Source of the DNA: Bacteroidota bacterium
Lineage (GTDB): Bacteria > Bacteroidota > Ignavibacteria > SZUA-365
Direction of reading: 5' to 3'
NCBI GenBank assembly: GCA_018224345.1
Contig: JAGTUW010000128.1
Span: forward strand, 1 to 12,718
Length of the DNA: 12,718 bases
Positions 7,273-12,718 of this stretch are shown here, piece after piece. The notes under the pieces were generated by a model that had not been told where the DNA came from, did not search any database, and was given only the letters and a program-made list of their open reading frames with translations. The position numbers and the translations under genes are program-made. Numbering within the stretch: position 1 is the stretch's first letter; every line of letters begins with the position of its first letter.

Positions 7273-7389
7273 GCGTTACGCGATTGTTCACGAACGGCTG
7301 TGAGAAATCAGCCCGGTAATTTTGCATGGACGTTTCCCCCTGATGTTCCGTACATTTCCGTATAATCGTTTTTCAAAAAACCGAATGAC

Positions 7390-7935
7390 ATGGCCAGGAC
7401 AAACACTCTTCTCAATGAAACACTCGTGAAATGGTACTCCGTCCGTCGCGGTCTGATCAGGGAAATTTCGAATATTCCACCCGCACGACTGACATTTCGC
7501 GCGACTCTTGAGATGCGCAGCATCTTTGATATTACCCACCATATTCTTGAGCTTTTCATCATCACCGTCGAGGAATTGCTGCGTGACGATACGAATCTCG
7601 ATCGTGCCAGTCTCTCCCAACTCGCCAATGTATATGCACCGAACATCACACGGGCTGATTCGCAGGAGAAGCTGGTCAACATCCTGGTCGAGCAGTATCG
7701 GGATGCTGAAACCCGTCTTCGTGAATGCGGGGACCTGCACATGATGCAACTCGTCACGAAACTCGACGGAACCCGTGAGACACGTATGGCGGTACTTCAG
7801 GATGCGATTCAACATGAAATGTATCACAGGGGACAGCTCACGGTCTATGCCCGACTGATCGGACTCGAACCCGCACTGACCCGCGACCGACATACGGCAA
7901 TGCCCGGCACGTTCAATCCCGACGCTCTGCACTGA
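7390..7935 (+). CDS. DinB/YfiT-like four-helix-bundle protein
   Basis: A 181-aa protein of the DinB/YfiT metalloprotein superfamily. Its signature is a first histidine near the end of helix 2 (DITHHILE, His50/His51) and a C-terminal pair in QHEMYHRGQL (His142 and His146), which together form the metal site. The following TVYARLIGLEP fits the usual last helix. Known members include thiol-transferases for bacillithiol or mycothiol and maleylpyruvate isomerases; most are uncharacterised and the name DinB does not prove DNA-damage control. Length is normal for the family. No signal peptide or membrane segment is seen. ATG 7390 has no Shine-Dalgarno sequence, only an A-rich leader. A TATAAT at 7361-7366 could be a -10 box. 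It stands alone, with gaps of 213 and 298 bp on either side, so it is probably its own transcription unit. Confidence 0.88.
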   Translation: MARTNTLLNETLVKWYSVRRGLIREISNIPPARLTFRATLEMRSIFDITHHILELFIITVEELLRDDTNLDRASLSQLANVYAPNITRADSQEKLVNILVEQYRDAETRLRECGDLHMMQLVTKLDGTRETRMAVLQDAIQHEMYHRGQLTVYARLIGLEPALTRDRHTAMPGTFNPDALH

Positions 7936-8233
7936 ACAACCTGCAGGTACGCTGCGCAATGCTGTCCGGGATACCATCAGACGGTCTGGATACCGATCAG
8001 CGAGGCGAGCGCCGGATGTGTCAGGCAACTGGAGCGATTGCTCATCGGCGCATGCTGCCTGTCCGGATGTACTGTTCCTGGTTATTCCGCTACTTCCGTA
8101 ATTATGTGCGTTGTGCTGTCGTTGCAATGGTGCGCTTCAGGAAAGCGGATGCGCGCTTGCCTCTCCGTCCGGGGCTGCCTATCTTTCCGATAATGAAATT
8201 CCAATTACACGCATCGAGTGGAGAATTACTGAC
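7936..8233. other. Intergenic region before lpd
   Basis: 298 bp without a convincing gene. It contains an imperfect direct repeat, GGATACCATCAG (7969-7980) and GGATACCGATCAG (7988-8000), with a small dyad CAGAC-G-GTCTG between and overlapping them. The lpd promoter candidate lies at its right end. The lpd frame is open back to 8111, but the reading there is Cys/Ser-rich and unlike the family. Confidence 0.6.
8157..8187 (+). promoter_or_regulatory. Candidate FCB-type promoter for lpd
   Basis: TTG (8157-8159), a 20-base spacer and TATCTTTC (8180-8187) match the Bacteroidota-type pattern TTTG-N19-21-TAnnTTTG. It would place transcription start about 40 bases before the lpd ATG. This is the best promoter match in the window. 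Confidence 0.5.
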
Positions 8234-9631
8234 ATGGCACAATCGTTTGACGTCGTCGTCATCGGCGGCGGTCCCGGGGGATATGTCGCCGCAATCCGCG
8301 CGGCACAACTTGGTTTCAACACCGCCTGCGTCGAGGCAAAACATCTCGGCGGCATCTGTCTGAACTGGGGATGTATTCCGACCAAGTCGCTATTGCGGAA
8401 TGCGGAGTTATGGGAGACATTGCAGCATGCGGACGACTACGGACTGCACTTCGAAAATCCCGGTTTCGATTTTTCAAAAATCATCAGTCGCAGCCGCGGC
8501 ATCGCCGATCGGATGTCGAAAGGTGTGGCGTTTCTTTTCAAAAAATATTCCGTCACCCATGTCGAAGCCTACGGCAAACTTCTCGCGGCAAATCGTGTCG
8601 GGACATTCAACGGCGAGGGGAAAAAGCTCGACGAAATCGAGGCGAAGCATATCATCATCGCCACGGGTGCGCGTCCGCGCAGTATTCCCGGCATTGAAAT
8701 TGACCGCAAACGTATCATTTCCTATTTCGAGGCGATGTCCCTGGAGACACTTCCGAAAAGCCTTATCGTGTTGGGTGCCGGCGCTATCGGCGTCGAATTC
8801 GCCTATTTTTACAACGCTCTCGGCAGCAAAGTCACCATTGTCGAAATGCTCGACCATATACTGCCCATAGAGGACGAAGATATCTCCAAAGAACTCGAGC
8901 GCAGTTTCCGCAAGAAAAAGATGACCCTGAAGACAAACACAAAAGTGCAGGCCATTGAAACGAGCGACGACGGTGTGAAGGTCACCGTCAAGAGCGCGAA
9001 GGGAGAAGAAACGCTGGAGGCGGAAATCGCCTTGATGGCCGTCGGTGTCCGCGGCAATGTCGAGAATATCGGCCTCGAGGATGTCGGCATCGATCTCGAA
9101 AACGGCTCTATCAAGGTCGATGAGTATTACCGCACGAATATCGACGGAGTCTACGCCATTGGTGATGTCGTCGGTCCCCCGTGGTTGGCGCATGTCGCGT
9201 CGGCCGAGGGACTCACCTGCGTCGAAGCGATCGCCGGGAAACATCCCGTGCCAGTCAACTATGATAACATCCCGGGTTGCACATACTGTCAACCGCAGGT
9301 GGCGAGCGTCGGCTTGACGGAGAAGAAAGCACTGGAACGCGGTTACGAGGTAAAAATCGGTAAATTTCCCTTCACTGCTTCCGGAAAGGCCGTCGCCGCG
9401 GGACACCCGACAGGGTTCGTCAAAATGATTTACGATGCGAAATACGGAGAACTGCTCGGTACACATATTATCGGTGCCGAAGCAACGGAACTGATAGCCG
9501 AGGCAGCGCTCGGCAGGACACTGGAAACCACCGAACACGAAGTACTCAAGACCGTTCACGCCCATCCGACACTTTCGGAAGCGCTGATGGAAGCCACGGC
9601 GGTCGCATTCGACGAATCAGTGAATTTCTGA
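8234..9631 (+). CDS. lpdA: Dihydrolipoamide dehydrogenase (E3)
   Basis: A 465-aa cytoplasmic flavoenzyme that reoxidises the dihydrolipoyl groups of 2-oxoacid dehydrogenase complexes or the glycine cleavage system, passing electrons through FAD to NAD+. The FAD-binding GGGPGG is at 11-16. The redox disulfide is Cys42/Cys47 in GGICLNWGCIPTKS. The NAD-binding GAGAIG lies in the middle domain. The C-terminal interface domain carries the catalytic HAHPTLSEA (His444, Glu449). Length is normal and all key residues are present. ATG 8234 is chosen because the family starts here (MAQSFDVVVIGGG), with GGAG at 8220-8223. No E1, E2 or glycine-cleavage gene is next to it, so which complex it serves is unknown. 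The BtpA-family gene follows after 36 bp, suggesting co-transcription. Confidence 0.97.
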   Translation: MAQSFDVVVIGGGPGGYVAAIRAAQLGFNTACVEAKHLGGICLNWGCIPTKSLLRNAELWETLQHADDYGLHFENPGFDFSKIISRSRGIADRMSKGVAFLFKKYSVTHVEAYGKLLAANRVGTFNGEGKKLDEIEAKHIIIATGARPRSIPGIEIDRKRIISYFEAMSLETLPKSLIVLGAGAIGVEFAYFYNALGSKVTIVEMLDHILPIEDEDISKELERSFRKKKMTLKTNTKVQAIETSDDGVKVTVKSAKGEETLEAEIALMAVGVRGNVENIGLEDVGIDLENGSIKVDEYYRTNIDGVYAIGDVVGPPWLAHVASAEGLTCVEAIAGKHPVPVNYDNIPGCTYCQPQVASVGLTEKKALERGYEVKIGKFPFTASGKAVAAGHPTGFVKMIYDAKYGELLGTHIIGAEATELIAEAALGRTLETTEHEVLKTVHAHPTLSEALMEATAVAFDESVNF

Positions 9632-9655
9632 CATTAAATTTTCATCATGTTCAGG

Positions 9656-9663
9656 AAGGAGGT
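9656..9663 (+). promoter_or_regulatory. Strong Shine-Dalgarno sequence fixing the btpA-like start
   Basis: AAGGAGGT lies 5 bases before ATG 9668. It rejects the alternative ATG at 9647, which lies upstream of it. It is the only near-perfect Shine-Dalgarno sequence in the window; most other genes here have weak ones or none. Confidence 0.85.
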
Positions 9664-9667
9664 CATT

Positions 9668-10465
9668 ATGGCTCAGCGACAATTCCTCACTTCCATCCGT
9701 CTCATCGGCATGGCACACTTGTTGCCCCTGCCCGGCGCGCCGGGTTATGGTGGTTCACGGCAATTCATCTATGACCGTGCGCTCGCGGATGCACGTATTC
9801 TCCAGCAAGCTGGTTTCGACGCGATTCTCGTCGAGAATTTCGGCGATGCTCCATACGCGAAAACCGAGGCTGGCAAGCACGTCATCGCGGAAATGTCTGC
9901 GGTGATTACAGCGTTGCAGAACGAAATCAACATCCCTGTCGGAGTACAGGTATTGCGCAATGATGCGGAAGCGGCGCTCGCCGTGGCCGCGGCAACCGGC
10001 GCCCGCTTCATTCGCATCAACGTACACAGCGGTGCCATGGTGACGGACCAGGGTGTGATTGAAGGACGCGCCTCGGACACCCTGCGGTACCGCCAGATGA
10101 TCGACGCACGGGGTATTTCCATACTCGCCGATGTCTTCGTCAAGCATGGAACCCCCCTGGCCCCGAGTTCCCTGTCCAACGCCGTCCGGGATACGGTAGA
10201 ACGCAGTCTGGCCGACGGCGTCATCATTTCAGGCAGCGGCACCGGCGAAGCAGCTGATCTCGAGGATGTACAGATTGCGGCGGCAAGCACTGCAACCCCC
10301 GTGTTCGTCGGGAGCGGTGTGCGTCCCGAAACACTTGCGGAAACGCTCTCGCTGGCTCATGGTATTATCGTCGGAACAGCGATCAAGGTCGGGAGAATCA
10401 CTGTTGCCCCCGTTGATCCGGTAGCCGCCACGGAGTTCGCGGACCGTGCGCATCAATTGCTTTGA
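9668..10465 (+). CDS. BtpA/SgcQ-family TIM-barrel protein
   Basis: A 265-aa protein of the BtpA/SgcQ family, full length. Family patterns in order are LIGMAHLLPLPGAPGYGG (about 12-29), ILVENFGDAPY (53-63), FIRINVHSGAMVTDQGVIEG (114-133), ADVFVKHGTPL (154-164), GVIISGSGTG (184-193), VFVGSGVRPE (212-221) and GTAIKVG (236-242). The fold is a TIM barrel. In cyanobacteria BtpA is needed for stable photosystem I, and SgcQ in enterobacteria lies in a sugar cluster; in most other bacteria the role is unknown. Nothing here suggests photosynthesis. It follows lpd by 36 bp with its own strong ribosome-binding site, so both are probably on one mRNA, but a shared function is inference. The C-terminus lies 125 bp from the convergent ompA-like gene, and I see no clear terminator in that gap. 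Confidence 0.93.
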   Translation: MAQRQFLTSIRLIGMAHLLPLPGAPGYGGSRQFIYDRALADARILQQAGFDAILVENFGDAPYAKTEAGKHVIAEMSAVITALQNEINIPVGVQVLRNDAEAALAVAAATGARFIRINVHSGAMVTDQGVIEGRASDTLRYRQMIDARGISILADVFVKHGTPLAPSSLSNAVRDTVERSLADGVIISGSGTGEAADLEDVQIAAASTATPVFVGSGVRPETLAETLSLAHGIIVGTAIKVGRITVAPVDPVAATEFADRAHQLL

Positions 10466-10590
10466 AAAACGGCTGACCCGCAACACGCTTTCTGCACCGC
10501 CGAAGCCGCACTGAAGACGACCCTCATCACTCCCGATCGATGTTCACCGGCAGTAGGGCCGCCCGTTTAAGAGACGAGATAAGCAGAGCG

Positions 10591-12456
10591 TTACATCCCT
10601 CTGTTGCGCAGGACGATCTCAACCTTCCGGGCCATGCGCATGTCTTCACCGGCGGCGGGTCGGGACTGCCGACCCCTCGGGGCACCGAGAATCAGGCGAT
10701 ACGCGTGTGTCCGTTGCCGCACAAGATATTCGAGTACGCGCTGCGCACGACGGCGTGCGAGCAACACATTGTGACTTTCATCACCTGCATCACTCGCATA
10801 GCCGCGTATCTCCGCCTGAAGTTCCGGATGCTGATTCAGCATGCGTGCGACATTGTCGAGAATGATGCGCGCCTCATCGTTGAGCATATCGCTGTCCATC
10901 GGGAAAAAGACTTCCGAAAGCACTATTTTCAGATTTTGCGAACGACCGATACTACCGGTAAGACTCTGCAGTTTTCGTCCTTCACGCATTGAGTGTTCGA
11001 TTTCCGTCGCCAGATAGTGTTCGCGCTCTTCTGCCTTCATGGTCGGCGGAGCGAGTTGCAATGGAGCGCGCTTGTTCTCCCGATCCGCCTGCCCCCGTCT
11101 TGAGCGCTCAGCGGCAGCTTCCGGTGCACGGAAAAAGTTCACCATGAGTTCCTCCTGCCCTTCCGCAGCCACATCCACGGCACGTTCGACGATGATGTCC
11201 CGTGCTTGCACTTCCTTGTTGCCGAAGATCGGTCGCAAATCAACATTGAGGAATTTGGCCTTGCTCAGACTACTCAGATCATGATCCCACGCAACGGCGG
11301 AAACACGGATGAGGTAATTCCCCCTCGGCAAGAGCGCGTATCCGTCATTGCGGTCGAGCAACTGTGGCAGATTGAGAAATTGATCCGCCGTGAAGACGGA
11401 TTCCTTTCTGCGAAGTACCAGGTCCACATTCCCCTGGTAAAAGGGTATGCCGTCACGGAGAAATTCCACATAGCATCGCAACTGCATGGGATCCGTGCCA
11501 GTCTGTCTGGCCCTGAAACTGAAACGCCCGGGATTCTGCTCAAGATCACTCAGACGCTCTATCGGTTCAATCATCAGACGTGTATCCAATCGTAACACCC
11601 CTTCTTTTTCCGGCGGATGAAAATCCTCCGGTACGGAAGGTCTTCCGGGCCGCAGCGTGATTCCCTGCATTCCACCAACGGTATCGTCGCGGGCCGACTT
11701 CTCCCCCGTGCCTGCATCTTCCCGCCCTGCATTGCGCATATCCCGGGGTGTTCCGGTTTCTGTCGATGGACCCAGTGACGCGATACGCTGTTCCTCCGGG
11801 CGACGGAGTCGCTGCGGTTCCCCACCCGGATGAATGAGAATATTGATACCGGCGGTAAACACCGAGAGCGCATCGTTGTGATTTCCGGATTTTAGTCCAT
11901 CGAGGACATCGCTGTTGGTAAGGACAAGATCATAGCCGAAACTGAAAGACACAACGGGTGACAGGGGATATTCGAAGCCGCCTCCCAGACCGTAAGTAAG
12001 TGCACCGCGGGAGATGCGTCGGTCAAACCCCCGCTCTCCGCTCACACGCGTATGATGCATGAGCAGTCCTAACCGGGGACGGATTACTGGCGTCAACCCG
12101 ACAACCCTGGGAAGAACGAAGGAAAGCCCACCCGCTACTCCATAGTATTTGCTGTCGTAGCCGGTAATGACCTGCGTTCCGAATTCGGGGAACAGTGGTC
12201 GCCCGATGCTTTCCGCTTTCAACGTCCCTGCATACAACGAGGCGGTCACGGCGATGTTGTCCGCCATGTAATGTTCCAGCGAGAGCGTCCCGTACGGATG
12301 CGCTGTATAGGCAGCATATTTGAGCGTGGCCTCCTCTCCGCCGACGTTGACGCCGCCGCAGAGACCGAGGCGCAGGGCGGAACGCTCATACGTCTGTGCA
12401 TGAAGCTGCTGCGAGCAACAGAGAAGAATGAATACGGCAATAAGCGGTTGCTTCAT
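10591..12456 (-). CDS. OmpA-family outer-membrane protein with N-terminal barrel and unassigned middle domain
   Basis: A 621-aa exported protein. Residues 1-20 are a signal peptide ending LHA before Gln21, which sets the start at 12456; a longer reading from 12504 would run through a terminator. Residues about 21-210 alternate as a small outer-membrane beta-barrel. Residues 211-285 are a charged, Gly/Pro-rich linker. Residues about 286-410 look like an Ig-like beta domain I cannot assign. Residues about 440-500 are charged and probably helical. Residues about 508-618 form the OmpA-like peptidoglycan-binding domain, with FFPMDSDMLND and NVLLARRRAQRVLEYL. Arg570 matches the conserved ligand arginine. 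The conserved aspartate position is Ser555, with Asp556 beside it. Its likely job is to link the outer membrane to the cell wall. It lacks a Shine-Dalgarno sequence. An intrinsic terminator ends 17 bases before the start codon. Confidence 0.9.
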   Translation of the reverse strand: MKQPLIAVFILLCCSQQLHAQTYERSALRLGLCGGVNVGGEEATLKYAAYTAHPYGTLSLEHYMADNIAVTASLYAGTLKAESIGRPLFPEFGTQVITGYDSKYYGVAGGLSFVLPRVVGLTPVIRPRLGLLMHHTRVSGERGFDRRISRGALTYGLGGGFEYPLSPVVSFSFGYDLVLTNSDVLDGLKSGNHNDALSVFTAGINILIHPGGEPQRLRRPEEQRIASLGPSTETGTPRDMRNAGREDAGTGEKSARDDTVGGMQGITLRPGRPSVPEDFHPPEKEGVLRLDTRLMIEPIERLSDLEQNPGRFSFRARQTGTDPMQLRCYVEFLRDGIPFYQGNVDLVLRRKESVFTADQFLNLPQLLDRNDGYALLPRGNYLIRVSAVAWDHDLSSLSKAKFLNVDLRPIFGNKEVQARDIIVERAVDVAAEGQEELMVNFFRAPEAAAERSRRGQADRENKRAPLQLAPPTMKAEEREHYLATEIEHSMREGRKLQSLTGSIGRSQNLKIVLSEVFFPMDSDMLNDEARIILDNVARMLNQHPELQAEIRGYASDAGDESHNVLLARRRAQRVLEYLVRQRTHAYRLILGAPRGRQSRPAAGEDMRMARKVEIVLRNRGM

Positions 12457-12473
12457 CGAGATAGGGTTGAGTG

Positions 12474-12501
12474 AAAAAAAACGGAGCCCATAGGGCTCCG
12501 T
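12474..12501 (-). terminator. Strong intrinsic terminator on the minus strand
   Basis: Read on the minus strand, the 9-bp arms ACGGAGCCC and GGGCTCCGT enclose a 3-base loop (TAT), and the right arm runs into eight T residues (12481-12474, one shared with the stem). It lies 49 bases after the stop codon of the FlgD-Ig gene and is well placed to end that transcript. It also lies just before the ompA-like start. Confidence 0.92.
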
Positions 12502-12512
12502 CATAGTATCGA

Positions 12513-12532
12513 TTTTTCCTGAATTGGAAAAA
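12513..12532. repeat. AT-rich inverted repeat next to the terminator
   Basis: TTTTTCC (12513-12519) and GGAAAAA (12526-12532) enclose TGAATT. With the terminator it makes a tandem pair of hairpins in the 3' end of the FlgD-Ig gene transcript. Confidence 0.5.
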
Positions 12533-12540
12533 CGACCGTA

Positions 12541-12608
12541 CTACGTCCTGCTAATTGACGACCACCATGTGCCGTGTGACCGCGCGGTCGTTCATGGTCA
12601 GGACGTAG
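12541..12608 (-). repeat. Nested inverted repeats across the stop codon of the FlgD-Ig gene
   Basis: CTACGTCCTG (12541-12550) and CAGGACGTAG (12599-12608) are perfect 10-bp arms. Directly inside the right arm, CATGGT (12593-12598) pairs with ACCATG (12564-12569). A 12-bp palindrome, GACCGCGCGGTC (12578-12589), sits at the centre. The right half is coding sequence, and the left arm lies just past the stop codon. Confidence 0.55.
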
Positions 12609-12718
12609 TTGTACGTTCCGCTTGCCACGCGTTGGCCGGCTTCGTCTCTTCCGTTCCAGTTCGCCACGTGCGTACCCGCCTCGCGACGTTCCTCTGTCAG
12701 TGTGCGCACCAATGCGCC
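12551..12718 (-). CDS. C-terminal end of a secreted protein with FlgD-Ig-like tail (partial)
   Basis: Only the last 55 codons lie in the window; the gene continues past the right edge. The reading ends with GTHVANWNGRDEAGQRV and ASGTYNYVLTMND, then TRHMVVVN and TAG at 12551-12553. The pattern G-x-H-x-x-x-W-N/D-G-R-D-x-x-G, then V-A-S-G-x-Y-x-Y, then a T-R-x-M strand is the FlgD-Ig-like domain found at the C-terminus of many large exported or cell-surface proteins in FCB bacteria, often as part of a secretion or anchoring tail. What the main body does cannot be known from here. The frame is supported by the domain match and by the terminator 49 bases downstream. Confidence 0.85.
   Translation of the reverse strand, partial: GALVRTLTEERREAGTHVANWNGRDEAGQRVASGTYNYVLTMNDRAVTRHMVVVN

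Noticed and set aside
8111..8233. 41-residue N-terminal extension of lpd
   Set aside because: Homologues start at the FAD-binding segment. The extension overlaps the promoter candidate and has unlikely composition; GGAG supports ATG 8234.
8474..9565. 363-aa minus-strand open frame
   Set aside because: It is antisense to lpd, which has every catalytic motif. The composition is that of a shadow frame.
12457..12504. Upstream start for the ompA-like gene
   Set aside because: Those codons fall in the terminator hairpin and its T tract. The signal peptide begins at the internal ATG, 12456.

Overview
The window looks like chromosomal DNA of a moderately GC-rich Gram-negative bacterium of the Bacteroidota/Chlorobiota (FCB) group. 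The evidence is a TonB-dependent receptor with a carboxypeptidase-regulatory-like N-terminal domain, an OmpA-family envelope protein, a FlgD-Ig-like C-terminal tail of the kind found on secreted FCB proteins, several genes without a Shine-Dalgarno sequence, and promoter-like boxes of the TTG-N20-TAnnTTT type. The genus cannot be fixed from the sequence. Lineages such as Ignavibacteria, Kapabacteria or Rhodothermia would fit.

Layout, left to right. (i) 1-168: two copies of an 84-bp tandem repeat with 42-bp substructure, open on both strands. (ii) 220-2628, minus: a TonB-dependent outer-membrane receptor of the heme/hemoglobin-receptor type. (iii) 2629-3079: a divergent intergenic region with candidate promoters and one doubtful 89-aa ORF. 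(iv) 3080-7176, plus: a short MetH-type methyltransferase (homocysteine and folate domains only), a fumarylacetoacetate-hydrolase-family enzyme, and a flavin-reductase-family protein with a long C-terminal extension. (v) 7390-7935, plus: a DinB/YfiT-like four-helix-bundle protein. (vi) 8234-10465, plus: dihydrolipoamide dehydrogenase followed 36 bp later by a BtpA/SgcQ-family TIM-barrel protein with a near-perfect Shine-Dalgarno sequence. (vii) 10591-12456, minus: an OmpA-family protein with beta-barrel, linker, unassigned middle domain and OmpA-like domain. (viii) 12551-12718, minus: the 3' end of a FlgD-Ig-tailed gene, separated from the ompA-like gene by a strong intrinsic terminator.

How the genes relate: most are housekeeping or envelope genes and no single pathway links them all. 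The FAH-family and flavin-reductase genes may act together in aromatic (tyrosine-type) catabolism. lpd and the BtpA-family gene are probably co-transcribed. The TonB receptor, OmpA-like and FlgD-Ig proteins belong to the envelope or are exported.

I found no clear new defence, mobile or RNA-guided system. The points most worth a second look are the tandem repeat, the MetH-like protein that stops before its cobalamin module, the terminator lying inside the apparent leader of the ompA-like gene, and the nested inverted repeats across the stop codon of the FlgD-Ig gene.
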